Below are positions 34,691 through 44,659 of a stretch of 64,000 bases of DNA, piece after piece. The DNA lies in assembly GCF_002836255.1 (NCBI RefSeq), contig NZ_PJAU01000032.1:1-64000 (forward strand), given 5' to 3'. Positions within the stretch are counted from its first letter, which is position 1. Every line of letters begins with the position of its first letter. A program made the position numbers and the translations under genes. The stretch comes from Colwellia sp. 75C3. Lineage in GTDB: Bacteria; Pseudomonadota; Gammaproteobacteria; Enterobacterales; Alteromonadaceae. The notes beneath the pieces were generated by a model. That model made no database searches. It saw only the letters and a list, made by a program, of their open reading frames with translations, and was not told where the DNA came from.

Positions 34691-35584
34691 CTATATTCTT
34701 TCAATGTCTTGGGTGCCAAATAAGCCATAAGGTTTGAACCAAAGAATAATTAACAACACATAAAATGGTGCGATGTCGTACATATTGCCTATGTGTAAAT
34801 ATTGACTATCAAAAAACTCAGCTACATTTTCCAAGACACCGATAATAATACCGCCAACAATAGCGCCAACAATGGAGTCTAATCCCCCTAAGATCACGGC
34901 TGGGAATACTTTGATACCCATAATAGACAGTGAATCTGACACGCCATTAACCATACCTATCACGATGCCTGCCGTAGCGGAAACAGTTGCCGCAATGCCC
35001 CAACTCATGGCAAATACATGTTTTACTGATACGCCTAAACTTTGCGACGCTTGTTGATCAAAAGCGGTCGCTCTCATCGCTAAGCCATGTTTAGAGTGTT
35101 TGAAGAATAAATAGAACGCGACCATGATAATTAACGCAATCACCGTACTCATCAAGTACGCCATTTCTACATTTAATCCCATGATGTTAATTGACTGTGT
35201 ATCAAATACTTGCGGGTAACTTTGTGGTGAAACACCAAATATCCACTTCATTAACGCTTGGAAGAAAATAGACAGTCCGATAGTGACCATGATCACCGAA
35301 ATAATCGGCTCACCAATCATAGGGCGTAGCACTATCATTTGTAGCAACACACCAAAACCAGCCATGAAGACGAGCGATAATAGGAAGCCAACAAAGAAAG
35401 GTAACTCTAAGTAAATCAATGATGCCCAACAGACCCAGGCGCCAATCAATAAAAACTCGCCTTGGGCGAAGTTAACAATTTGCGTTGATTTATAAACCAA
35501 CACAAAACACATACCAATAACACCGTATAACAAGCCAACAATAAGGCCGTTGATAATTAATTGAGTTAAGAGTTCAAAATTCAT
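34691..35584 (-). CDS. livH: LivH-type ABC transporter permease
   Basis: 297 residues, about eight membrane segments. The motifs NGLIVGLLYGVIGMCFVLVY, IVNFAQGEFLLIGAW and GLAMRATAFDQQASQSLGV (ATPase-contact loop) are typical of LivH. Its ATG overlaps the stop of the acyl-CoA synthetase gene by 4 nt (ATGA), which implies translational coupling and a shared function. It pairs with LivM. Confidence 0.92.
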   Translation of the reverse strand: MNFELLTQLIINGLIVGLLYGVIGMCFVLVYKSTQIVNFAQGEFLLIGAWVCWASLIYLELPFFVGFLLSLVFMAGFGVLLQMIVLRPMIGEPIISVIMVTIGLSIFFQALMKWIFGVSPQSYPQVFDTQSINIMGLNVEMAYLMSTVIALIIMVAFYLFFKHSKHGLAMRATAFDQQASQSLGVSVKHVFAMSWGIAATVSATAGIVIGMVNGVSDSLSIMGIKVFPAVILGGLDSIVGAIVGGIIIGVLENVAEFFDSQYLHIGNMYDIAPFYVLLIILWFKPYGLFGTQDIERI

Positions 35585-37578
35585 GATGCTTTCCTCTGGT
35601 TTTGACTACTTATGGATGAAACAGCACTACCATCATGTTGACTATCACTTTCACCTTCTCTTTTTATGACTGTAGCGACCTTAAGTTGCGTTTGAATGCG
35701 TGAGCTACCACCATCTTGAAAAGTGATCACCGTATCGATATCAACCCTATCTTTGTTGTCATAAATCGACTCAATAATGTCGCCATATTTATCAGCAATA
35801 ACCGTGCGTCGTACTTTACGTGTACGCGTTAATTCACCGTCATCCGCATCGAGCTCTTTATAAAGCAAAATAAACTTATTGATTTTTTGTGCATCAGGTA
35901 AGGTCGCGTTAACCTTTTCAACTTCTTCAGTAAGCTTTTGATAAACTTCAGGTAACGCTGAAAGGCTGGTGTAGTTAGTAAAACCGTAACCTTGTTGCTC
36001 TGCCCACTTAGAAACAATGGAAAAGCGAATACAAATAATGGCGCTTAAGTAAGGTTTGTCTTTACCTAAAATAACGGCTTCACCAATAAATGATGAGAAC
36101 TTCAGTTTGTTTTCAATATATTGTGGCGAGTACTGCACGCCATTACTGGTTTTAGCTAAATCTTTAATGCGATCAATAATAACTAAGTGACCTGACGGTT
36201 TGAAATAACCGGCATCACCGGTATGCATCCAACCATCAATCACATCTTCGTCATAGGCTTTTTGGTTATCTAGATAACCAGTAAACATACCAACCGTTCT
36301 AGCGATAACTTCACCAACACCGGCTTTATCGGTATTAATAACTTTTACTTCGGCGGTATCAAAGGCAACACCAACACTGTCGTAATCAACATCATTTTCT
36401 TTGTGTACTGTGTAAGCACCACATAACTCAGTTTGACCATAAAGCTGACGTAGCGGTACACCAATGGTTTGGAAAAACCTAAAGGTATCAGGCCCCATAG
36501 CCGCGCCACCTGTTGCAGCGGATTTTAAATAGGTAAAACCTAATCTATCTTTTAAGGCATTCATCAGTAAAAAGTCGGCAAACCATGAACGTTTACCGGC
36601 AAGTTGTGCTTTTTCAGACCGAGCAAAGGCAAAATCAAACAACTTTTGTTTAAGTGGTGTTGAATCCATCATCCGGGATTTAACATCGGCTAAAATACCT
36701 TCCCAAACACGGGGTGCAAGTAACACAAAGCTAGGGCCAATTTCACGTAAATCGGCCATCAGTGTTTCTTGTCCTTCAACAAAATTAACTATTTGACGCG
36801 AAATTAACGCTTGGCCAACGGCATAAACTTGTTCCATGATCCATGGCAGAGGTAATACAGACACATAGTTATCGCCTGGCTGGCGAGGGTCAGCACGTAA
36901 ATATGAACTACAGTGCTTAACAAAGTTACCACCGCCTAAAAAGGCAATTTTAGGCTTAGACGTTGTGCCTGAAGTTGTACAGTAAATAGCGGTTTCATTA
37001 GCATCCGTTGCATCAACATAGGAGTCGTATAAGTCAGGGGACATTTTATCTATCTCTTGTCCCTGCTTGTATATCTCTTCAATAGAGATCAATCGCTTAT
37101 CGTCATATTTGCGCATACCACGCGGGTCGCAATAAACAATAATTTTCACATCGGTAATTTCATCGCCTAACTCAAGTAACTTGTCACACTGCTCTTCATC
37201 TTCGGCAATAACGACAGTGGCATTACTTTTATTCAATAAATAAACAACTTCTTCATGTAAGGAATCTTGAAAAATTCCGATAGAGTAACAACCCATAGCA
37301 TGAGCAGAAACTTCACCCCAAACCCATTCCGGTCTGTTATCACCTAATAAAGCAATCGCCTCTTTAGGGTTAACCCCTAACTTTATTAACGCTAGTGATA
37401 ACCACTTGACGCGATTGTTATAATCTTGCCAACTAAATTCGTTCCAAATGCCAAACTCTTTTTCACGCATGGCTGTTTCATTTGGCCAATTTTTAGCGTT
37501 GTGTCTTAATATTTTAGGAAAAGTATCTAACTCTCCCATTTCGAAATCTTGTTTATTTGTTGGTAATTGCGTAGACAT
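35581..37578 (-). CDS. Long-chain-type acyl-CoA synthetase (AMP-forming)
   Basis: 665 residues, the size of FadD15/ACSL-type synthetases. It has the ATP loop IYCTTSGTTSKPK, the LYGQTELCGAYT adenine motif, DGWMHTGDAGYF and the lid IDRIKDLAKTSNG. It sits inside the ABC-transporter operon, overlapping livG at one end (TAATG) and livH at the other (ATGA). It therefore very probably acts on the imported substrate, trapping it as a CoA ester in the cytoplasm. The exact acid (fatty, terpenoid or aromatic) cannot be read from the sequence. Confidence 0.9.
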   Translation of the reverse strand: MSTQLPTNKQDFEMGELDTFPKILRHNAKNWPNETAMREKEFGIWNEFSWQDYNNRVKWLSLALIKLGVNPKEAIALLGDNRPEWVWGEVSAHAMGCYSIGIFQDSLHEEVVYLLNKSNATVVIAEDEEQCDKLLELGDEITDVKIIVYCDPRGMRKYDDKRLISIEEIYKQGQEIDKMSPDLYDSYVDATDANETAIYCTTSGTTSKPKIAFLGGGNFVKHCSSYLRADPRQPGDNYVSVLPLPWIMEQVYAVGQALISRQIVNFVEGQETLMADLREIGPSFVLLAPRVWEGILADVKSRMMDSTPLKQKLFDFAFARSEKAQLAGKRSWFADFLLMNALKDRLGFTYLKSAATGGAAMGPDTFRFFQTIGVPLRQLYGQTELCGAYTVHKENDVDYDSVGVAFDTAEVKVINTDKAGVGEVIARTVGMFTGYLDNQKAYDEDVIDGWMHTGDAGYFKPSGHLVIIDRIKDLAKTSNGVQYSPQYIENKLKFSSFIGEAVILGKDKPYLSAIICIRFSIVSKWAEQQGYGFTNYTSLSALPEVYQKLTEEVEKVNATLPDAQKINKFILLYKELDADDGELTRTRKVRRTVIADKYGDIIESIYDNKDRVDIDTVITFQDGGSSRIQTQLKVATVIKREGESDSQHDGSAVSSISSQNQRKAS

Positions 37579-38399
37579 TAGCTCGCCTCCTTTTCTTCAT
37601 AGGCATTAGCGGATTCAATTTCGTCATCATCTTCTATGCCTAAATAAGCACGTTTCACATGTGGATCTGCCATCACTTCATCAGGTAAACCTGACATTAG
37701 CTTTTTACCAAAATCAAGTACCATCACTTGATGAGATATATCCATTACTACGCCCATGTCGTGCTCAATCATCACTACTGTGATGCCAAACTCTTCATTT
37801 AAGTCGAGGATATAACGCGCCATATCTTCTTTTTCTTCTAAATTCATACCTGCCATCGGCTCATCTAGAAGAATTAACTTAGGTTTTAATGCCATCGCGC
37901 GCGCCAGCTCAACACGCTTACGTAGACCATAAGATAAAGTGCCTGCGACAGATTTTCTGATATGGGAAATTTCTAAAAAATCGATAATTTCTTCAACATA
38001 ACGACGGTGAGCAAGTTCTTCTTTTTGCGCATTAGATGCCCAATATAAAGGCCCCGTTAACCAGTTGTTTTTCAATAAGTGATGGCGGCCAACCATAATA
38101 TTGTCTAAAACCGACATGTGACCAAACAGGGCTAAGTTTTGAAAGGTTCGACCCATGCCAAGATCAGCTCTATCGTTTGGGCGCAATGACGTGACATCTT
38201 GGTCATTGAAAATGATATTGCCTGAATTAGGGCGATAGCGACCTGAAATACAATTAAGCATAGAGGTTTTACCAGCGCCATTAGGGCCGATAATGGAAAA
38301 TACAGAGCCACGGGGAACTTCAAAGCTAACGTCAGTTAGTGCTTTTACGCCACCAAACGCTAATGAAACATGCTCTACTTTGAGTATTGACTCAATCAT
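37578..38399 (-). CDS. livG: LivG-type ABC transporter ATPase
   Basis: 273 residues from the ATG at 38399, which has GAGGAGTG upstream; the longer frame to 38465 crosses the terminator hairpin and is unlikely. Walker A GPNGAGKTS, signature LSYGLRKRVELARA, Walker B ILLDEPMAGM and the MIEHDM switch region are present. It partners LivF. It is the first gene after the porin terminator, and its stop overlaps the synthetase start. Confidence 0.92.
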   Translation of the reverse strand: MIESILKVEHVSLAFGGVKALTDVSFEVPRGSVFSIIGPNGAGKTSMLNCISGRYRPNSGNIIFNDQDVTSLRPNDRADLGMGRTFQNLALFGHMSVLDNIMVGRHHLLKNNWLTGPLYWASNAQKEELAHRRYVEEIIDFLEISHIRKSVAGTLSYGLRKRVELARAMALKPKLILLDEPMAGMNLEEKEDMARYILDLNEEFGITVVMIEHDMGVVMDISHQVMVLDFGKKLMSGLPDEVMADPHVKRAYLGIEDDDEIESANAYEEKEAS

Positions 38400-38442
38400 A
38401 CTCACACTCCTCAATTGATAAAATAATGTCTGTAATAAAAAA

Positions 38443-38463
38443 GGAGGGGGAAATCCCCCCTCC
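38443..38463 (-). terminator. GC-rich terminator or attenuator between porin and livG
   Basis: GGAGGGGG and CCCCCTCC form an 8-bp GC stem with a short A-rich loop. On the minus strand it is followed by TTTTTT. It lies between the porin stop and the livG start, so it can let the porin be made in excess over the transporter. Confidence 0.8.
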
Positions 38464-38508
38464 AAAAACGTAACAAAAATGGGGAATGTTACGTATGAAA
38501 AGTCATGC

Positions 38509-39549
38509 CTAAAGTACGTACTTCAGTGATAATTGTGCATACATCGAATCAGCGTCTTTATCATCCATAATGAACTGTCCTATTTCTGCGCCCACTGAAA
38601 GTTGTTTCGTTAAGTTTTGAAATAAGTTAACACTCCATTGACTGGTATCTGCACCTGAAACATCCGCTTCAGCGCGACCATAAAGTACCGTTGTTCTCAA
38701 GGTCTCAGTCCAGTAATGACGATATGCCGCAAGATAAGCGGTAGTTTCTTCAACTTCTTCACCAACTACATCCTTAGTAAAAGCAACACCCACATAGCGT
38801 CCTAACTCACCTTGATGAAGCTGAAAACGGAAATCATCTTTACCAACCGTTTTAATACGACCCGCAATTGAACCACCAATGGCAGTTTCTGTATTACCTA
38901 ATTCAGTGTGTAGTTGACGGCCTAAAGCAGAGAAAGAAACACTACCCCAATCGCCTTTTAAGTTATAACGGCCAACAACATCTGGCACAGTGTCATTGCC
39001 TGTTTCCCCGCCCCAAGTTTCTGGATTTTCAATAGATACTTGAAAATTACCCATGGTGTATCTAACTTGACCTTGACGGATAAAAACTAAGCCCGTGGTA
39101 GCGCCAGCGAAATCTGCAGATTCAGGAATGGCGCTGGTATTCATAAAGGTTGACCAGGTTTGACCTGCGACAACATCTTTATATTTAATAAAAGCATGAC
39201 GAATACGTGGATTAGCTGAGTTAGAGATAATTTCATTACCACCACCGCCCCAAAAATCCATCTCAATAAAGCCCATAACGTCGTCATGGGTATACTTCAT
39301 ATTGAAGCGTGTCTCATTGGCAAATAGGCCAAAATTAGATTTACTTTCATCTAACGCAGTACCTGACCCTATCCAAAAGGGCTTATAAGCGACATCGCCA
39401 TCTACATAACGCGCGTCTACTTTGATATAACCACCAAAAGAGATTTTATCTTCATCGGTTAATTTAATGTCGTAGCCCGCATTAGCTGCACTTGCGGCGA
39501 CAAGTAAAGATGAAGACAGTAATAATTTTTTGAATTTATTGGTAAACAT
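38509..39549 (-). CDS. DcaP-like trimeric outer-membrane porin
   Basis: 346 residues with a signal peptide (residues 1-24, SAANA/GY) and alternating beta-strand pattern. ISFGGYIKVDARYVDGD near the N-terminus, FGLFANETRFNMKY and VVAGQTWSTFMN match the DcaP/porin-4-like family, known for uptake of dicarboxylic and aromatic acids in Acinetobacter. It heads the transporter operon and faces the divergent sensor kinase. It is the likely outer-membrane entry for the same substrate. Confidence 0.82.
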   Translation of the reverse strand: MFTNKFKKLLLSSSLLVAASAANAGYDIKLTDEDKISFGGYIKVDARYVDGDVAYKPFWIGSGTALDESKSNFGLFANETRFNMKYTHDDVMGFIEMDFWGGGGNEIISNSANPRIRHAFIKYKDVVAGQTWSTFMNTSAIPESADFAGATTGLVFIRQGQVRYTMGNFQVSIENPETWGGETGNDTVPDVVGRYNLKGDWGSVSFSALGRQLHTELGNTETAIGGSIAGRIKTVGKDDFRFQLHQGELGRYVGVAFTKDVVGEEVEETTAYLAAYRHYWTETLRTTVLYGRAEADVSGADTSQWSVNLFQNLTKQLSVGAEIGQFIMDDKDADSMYAQLSLKYVL

Positions 39550-39711
39550 TGCTATTTCCCTTGTTTTATTAGTTTTTTATTTATTCTGTATATTTCATGT
39601 TTTATAACTATTTTTATAACCATCTAACTAAGGTTTGCTCAATCATAGTAAGGCAGTACAAAAATGTAACAATCGGTAATAAGGCTTAGCACTTAGCGCC
39701 TAGCACCAAGC

Positions 39712-39768
39712 GACTAGTCCCTTAGTCGTAGGTAAAAACCACGCAAGGACTAGTACTTAAGTCGTAGG
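39712..39768 (+). promoter_or_regulatory. Direct repeats in the porin/sensor-kinase divergent promoter region
   Basis: Two copies of a 21-bp unit, GACTAGTCCCTTAGTCGTAGG (39712-39732) and GACTAGTACTTAAGTCGTAGG (39748-39768), match at 18 of 21 bases and are spaced 36 bp apart. They lie in the 286-bp gap between the porin and the CrbS-like gene. They are a candidate binding site for the response regulator encoded at 44660. Confidence 0.5.
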
Positions 39769-39835
39769 GATATAACGATTTTTATCTAAAAAAATATGTT
39801 AAATTCAGCAGTAGGAAAGTGTTTAAGAGAATGGT

Positions 39836-42800
39836 ATGTTTTCAAATTGGTTGTTAGTTAGCGTCAGTATTGGCTATATAGGTCTGTTATTTCTTATTGC
39901 TCATCTGGGGGGGAAATATCGCAATAAGCTAAAGGCAAAACAGCAAACGATTATCTATGCATTATCTTTAGGTGTGTACTGTACCTCGTGGGGGTTTTTA
40001 GGCACCACAGCACAAGCAGCCAACCATTCATTTACTTTTATTTCTGTCTATTTAGCGCCTATTTTATTGTTTGTTTTTGCTTGGCCGTTTATCCAACGCA
40101 TTATCAAAACCAGCTTACAATTGAAAATCACTTCCATTGCAGATTTATTATCCGCACGTTTTGGTAAGTCTCAAATTCTCGCTGTTATTATTACCATAGT
40201 AGCCTTAATAGGAACCATGCCCTATATAGCGTTGCAGCTAAAGGCGATTGTTAATTCCTATCAAATTTTACAACAAACTCAAGATTTACCCATATGGCAA
40301 CTCGGCCTAATTGTTAGCATTATCCTCGCTGTTTTTACCATTATTTTTGGCATTCGTACTATCGACATAACCGAGCGTCATCCTGGGGTAATGATAGCGA
40401 TTGCCTTTGAATCTATGGTGAAGTTAATTGCGTTTCTGTTAGTGGGTCTATTTGTTTGTTTTATCATTTATGACTCGCCAATGGATATTTGGGAATTATC
40501 TAAAGATCAGTTAGATATTAGTAAACAGTTTGAATTTAGTAGCCTATTTGGTTTATTCGGTATGCTGATTATCGTCATGTCTGCTTTTTTGTGTTTGCCA
40601 CGACAATTTCAAGTGATGTTTGTTGAAATAAAAGATAAAAAATCAAGTGCTATGGCACGATGGGTGTTACCGGTTTATTTACTTATCTTTGGTTTTTTTG
40701 CTTGTTTTCTCGGCTTAGCCGGTAATTTAAATTATGGTAATTCGTTATCTGCTGACGCTTATGTACTTTTTTTACCTGCGTATAACGGTCATGTGTGGCT
40801 GTCTTTATTTGCCTTTTTAGGCGCGGTGTCAGCTGCAAGTTCTATGGTGATTGTTTCGACTATCGCGTTAAGCACCATGCTCAGTAATGAAATTATCTTT
40901 CCATTAATGTTTAACTTTTCTCGCCAGAAGAACCAAGACTTTAATCACTTTCAATTGCAGTTATTATTCATTCGTAAAACCTTAGTGATGCTGGTCATCT
41001 TCTTGAGTTATGGTTTATTGTTATTATCGCCACCCGATACATTATCTTCATTAGGCGAAGTCGCTTTTGGTGCTCTCGCGCAAATTGGGCCAGCTTTATT
41101 TGCAGCCTTTTATTGGCGTAAAGCAACACTCGCCGGTGTACTTGCCGGTATAAGTAGTGGCTTTATCATTTGGGCAGTCTTTAATTTATTACCTCAGTTA
41201 GGCCTATATGCTCATCCCTTTGAAAACACGGATTTACCTAAAACCACCGTCATCACGCTTATTGGTTTACTTGTTAATGTTATCGCGCTTTGGCTTGTTT
41301 CTTTAGTCACTAGACAAAGTATTCGTGAACAAATGCAAAGTGAATTTTTTTACAAAGACAGGAAAAAAATTAAGTGGCGCTTACCCTCTCAACCCAAAGT
41401 AGACGTTGTTGAATTAGAATTTTTAGTCGCTAGATTCATTGGTAAAGATAAAGCCAGTGACTGTTTTCAGCAATTTCATACTGCGCATCAGAGTAAGAAC
41501 AACAAAGAATATAATGAGGCAATATTATTTCATGCCGAAAATACCCTAGCTCGTGTATTAGGCTCGGCCTCAGCAAAGTTGGTCACCTCTTTTGCCATCA
41601 GTGGCCGAGGCATGGCCTTTGATCAAGTCGCTAAATTGGTGGAAGATAATTCCACTCAGCAATTAGAGTTTAGCCGCACAGTATTACAAGGTGCAATTGA
41701 AAATGTCAGAGAAGGCATTTCGGTTATAGATAGCGATCTAAAATTGGTTGCGTGGAATAAACGCTACTTAGATATTTTTAATTACCCTGATGATTTTATT
41801 TATATTGGCTGCCCTGCCAGCCAGTTAATTCATTTCAACTTGAGCCAACAAAGCTATTTTATTCGCGATATTGCTCAGCAAGTAGAAAAACGGATTCAAT
41901 TTATCAAAGCTGGCAGTCGTCATAATTCAGAGTACAAGCTGAACAATGGAAAAACCATTCACATTGAAGGTAATCCCATTCCAGGTGGAGGTTTTGTGAT
42001 GATATTTTCTGATATCACCAAATATCGTCAAACAGAAAAAGTGCTTAAAGAAGAAAATACCGATCTAGAATCAAGGGTTAAATTTCGTACCGCTGAGCTT
42101 GAACAGGCTAATAAAGAGTTAGCACTTACCAACTTAGAGCTTGTTAAAGAACGGGCTAAAGCAGAGCAGGCGCACATAAAAAAAAGCCAATACTTAAAAG
42201 CTTGTAGTCATGATTTATTGCAACCATTATCGGCAGCACGATTGTTCTCATCCGCTATATCTTTAAGCTCTAGAGTTACCCATGACGAACGTCAACAAAT
42301 AAAACAAATCGATAATTCATTAGAAATAGCCAACAGTTTATTACTTGATCTCAATGAAATTGCCCGTATTGAAAGTGGTAATATCACGCCAACTATTGAG
42401 GCCATTGAAATCAAAAAACTTTTCACGCTATTAGCCAGTGAGTTTGATGTTTTAACTGATGAATACCAAGTAGATTTTCACTGTAAAATGAGCAAGCTTT
42501 ATATCGCTAGTGACATCACACTACTGGCTCGGATCATCCAAAACTTTCTGAGTAATGCCTTTCGTTATGCCCATAACAGTGAAAACGACAACAATAAAAA
42601 CAAAAGCCAAAGTAAAGTATTATTGGGCTGTAGAAGACAAGGTAATGAGCTATCAATACAAGTATTTGATAATGGCCCCGGTATTCCACAAGACAAGCAT
42701 CAACAAGTGTTCGAGCAGTTTACGCAATTAAGTAATAGCAATGCTATTGGTCATAAAGGGCTTGGTCTAGGCCTCAATATTGCACAAAGTTTGGCAAAAA

Positions 42801-43405
42801 TTCTTAATCACCCACTTAATCTAAAATCACAACAGGGTCATGGCTGTCTTTTTAGTATTAATGTTCCTGTGACTCAAGAGCCCCTAGCCAAGAGAAAGAC
42901 ATTGCCACCTGCTAACATGAGCTTACAAGGTGTTGGTGTTTTATGTATAGATAATGAGCCAAGCATACTTGAGGGGATGTCTAAATTATTAGGCGCATGG
43001 CAATGTCAGGTTTTTACTGCTGTTAACGCGCAGCAGGCCAGAGAAATTTACGCAAAACATGAAGATGAAATAGATATTTTATTGGTGGACTTCCAATTAA
43101 ATGGATGTCAAGACGACAACATGACCATAGTTACTGATATGTTAAGTAATAACAACAATAGCAACTCATGCCCACTTGATGTTGTAAATGGCATAACACT
43201 CATTAAACAACTAAGAGCGATGAGTCATTATGCGTTACCCGCCGTACTTATTACCGCAACCACCGATGAAACCCTGATGACTTTAGCTAAGCAGCACAAT
43301 ATTGGCTACTTACGAAAAATTATTAAACCACTGGCGTTACGTGCATTAATGAGCTCATTACTGACTAAAGAATTAGCGAAAAACTACTCACATAACCTTA
43401 AATAA
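39836..43405 (+). CDS. crbS: CrbS/MxtR-like sodium-solute-symporter sensor hybrid histidine kinase
   Basis: 1189 residues. The N-terminal 500 residues form about 12-13 membrane helices of the SLC5/PutP symporter fold. They are followed by a cytoplasmic linker, a PAS domain (about 620-740), a coiled coil, HisKA with H792 in KACSHDLLQPL, HATPase (GPGIPQDKH, GLGLGLNIAQS) and a receiver with D1085 in LLVDFQLNG. This architecture is that of CrbS in Vibrio and MxtR in Pseudomonas, which with CrbR/ErdR switch on acetate and carbon-uptake genes. Here it faces the porin/ABC/CoA-ligase cluster, a likely target. A gene named acs is not in the window. Confidence 0.88.
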   Translation: MFSNWLLVSVSIGYIGLLFLIAHLGGKYRNKLKAKQQTIIYALSLGVYCTSWGFLGTTAQAANHSFTFISVYLAPILLFVFAWPFIQRIIKTSLQLKITSIADLLSARFGKSQILAVIITIVALIGTMPYIALQLKAIVNSYQILQQTQDLPIWQLGLIVSIILAVFTIIFGIRTIDITERHPGVMIAIAFESMVKLIAFLLVGLFVCFIIYDSPMDIWELSKDQLDISKQFEFSSLFGLFGMLIIVMSAFLCLPRQFQVMFVEIKDKKSSAMARWVLPVYLLIFGFFACFLGLAGNLNYGNSLSADAYVLFLPAYNGHVWLSLFAFLGAVSAASSMVIVSTIALSTMLSNEIIFPLMFNFSRQKNQDFNHFQLQLLFIRKTLVMLVIFLSYGLLLLSPPDTLSSLGEVAFGALAQIGPALFAAFYWRKATLAGVLAGISSGFIIWAVFNLLPQLGLYAHPFENTDLPKTTVITLIGLLVNVIALWLVSLVTRQSIREQMQSEFFYKDRKKIKWRLPSQPKVDVVELEFLVARFIGKDKASDCFQQFHTAHQSKNNKEYNEAILFHAENTLARVLGSASAKLVTSFAISGRGMAFDQVAKLVEDNSTQQLEFSRTVLQGAIENVREGISVIDSDLKLVAWNKRYLDIFNYPDDFIYIGCPASQLIHFNLSQQSYFIRDIAQQVEKRIQFIKAGSRHNSEYKLNNGKTIHIEGNPIPGGGFVMIFSDITKYRQTEKVLKEENTDLESRVKFRTAELEQANKELALTNLELVKERAKAEQAHIKKSQYLKACSHDLLQPLSAARLFSSAISLSSRVTHDERQQIKQIDNSLEIANSLLLDLNEIARIESGNITPTIEAIEIKKLFTLLASEFDVLTDEYQVDFHCKMSKLYIASDITLLARIIQNFLSNAFRYAHNSENDNNKNKSQSKVLLGCRRQGNELSIQVFDNGPGIPQDKHQQVFEQFTQLSNSNAIGHKGLGLGLNIAQSLAKILNHPLNLKSQQGHGCLFSINVPVTQEPLAKRKTLPPANMSLQGVGVLCIDNEPSILEGMSKLLGAWQCQVFTAVNAQQAREIYAKHEDEIDILLVDFQLNGCQDDNMTIVTDMLSNNNNSNSCPLDVVNGITLIKQLRAMSHYALPAVLITATTDETLMTLAKQHNIGYLRKIIKPLALRALMSSLLTKELAKNYSHNLK

Positions 43406-43774
43406 GATTGAGGTGTATAACGCAATATTTGTTGTACTTTTCAATCTAAAAAAATAGGAATAAGCAGGCGAGGCTCTTGGATGCCCCACGTTCACTCAGC
43501 TCAACGTTTTAGTCAAAGTAAATTTCCCCCCGTGGTTGTTATCTATCATGCATAAATTCAAACCATCCCATTATTGAAATTTATCATTCCCAATTATGGG
43601 ATTAGATTACATCCTCCACTCCAACAAACAATTACCACAATAAAATCAATGAATTAAGTTGTGGCATGGCGTTTGCTAAACTTAAGTCAATAATATTTAT
43701 TTACTTAACGCAATATTAAGCCCCTAAAAAATAGGAGGCTAAATCCATCAAACATAATAAAGAGGGTAAAAAGA
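43406..43774. other. Spacer downstream of the sensor kinase
   Basis: 369 bp without coding potential. A weak inverted repeat (TCCCATTATTG...CAATTATGGGA) lies near 43565-43603. AGAGGGTAAAAAG precedes the DUF4386 start. Nothing else is recognised. Confidence 0.3.
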
Positions 43775-44461
43775 ATGACTAAAAATAATACAGCTAGATT
43801 AGCTGGATTTGTATATTTACTTGTTGTGGTAACAGGGATATTTAACCTGCTCTATGTGCCATCTCAACTTATTGTTTGGGCAGATGCGGCAACTACGGTT
43901 AATAATATTAAGTCTAATGAATTTCTATTCCGCTCAGGTATTGCGGCAGGCGTACTTTGTTATATTTTTTTCTTAATATTACCTTTCATTTTGTTTGATC
44001 TGTTCAAGACAGTTAATAAGAAATACGCTGTACTCATGGTAGTCTTTGCTGCGGTCAGTGTTCCTCTCTCTCTTTTCAATATGATTGATAAATTCAATGT
44101 GTTAACAATATTAAGTGACGCGCAATATCTTGATGTATTCACTATTGACCAACTAAATGCAAAAGTAATGTTATTATTAAAATCATATAATAATGGAATT
44201 ATGATCATTCAAATCTTTTGGGGGCTTTGGTTATTTCCTTTTGGCTATTTAGCATTTAAGTCAGGCTATGTTCCTAAGTTATTTGGTATTTTGCTAATGC
44301 TTGGCTGCTTTGGTTATTTGATTAAGTTCTTTGGAGCCATACTTTATCCAAGTATTGATATCCCAAGTTTTGTTGGCAGACCTGGCTCCTTGGGTGAAAT
44401 CGGGATTTGCTTATGGTTATTGATTATGGGCATTAAAGATAAACAGTTGAAAGAAAAATAG
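43775..44461 (+). CDS. DUF4386 membrane protein
   Basis: 228 residues with about six membrane helices. It starts MTKNNTARLAGFVYLLVVVTG and contains GVLCYIFFLILPFILFDLFK and a C-terminal GYVPKLFGILLMLGCFGYLI, matching the DUF4386 family of small integral membrane proteins. The function of the family is unknown. It lies between the sensor kinase and the response-regulator gene but is probably a separate unit. Confidence 0.8.
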   Translation: MTKNNTARLAGFVYLLVVVTGIFNLLYVPSQLIVWADAATTVNNIKSNEFLFRSGIAAGVLCYIFFLILPFILFDLFKTVNKKYAVLMVVFAAVSVPLSLFNMIDKFNVLTILSDAQYLDVFTIDQLNAKVMLLLKSYNNGIMIIQIFWGLWLFPFGYLAFKSGYVPKLFGILLMLGCFGYLIKFFGAILYPSIDIPSFVGRPGSLGEIGICLWLLIMGIKDKQLKEK

Positions 44462-44659
44462 TTATAAAAATCAGTTGATTTATGACCAACTGCTTGGAGG
44501 GCTATGTCGTAGAAGCTGCCGGTAGATAAGCAAGATATCACGTCCGATTTAGCCTCTAATCATTCATGATATCGGTTCGTTTAGGATGCGACCGTTTTGT
44601 GGCAAGAGTAATCATACTCAATGATTACTCGAGTTACGTAGCACTGTTTATTTGTGCTA

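Noticed and set aside
38400..38465. 22-residue N-terminal extension of LivG
   Set aside because: It would cross the terminator hairpin at 38443-38463; the ATG at 38399 has its own ribosome site.
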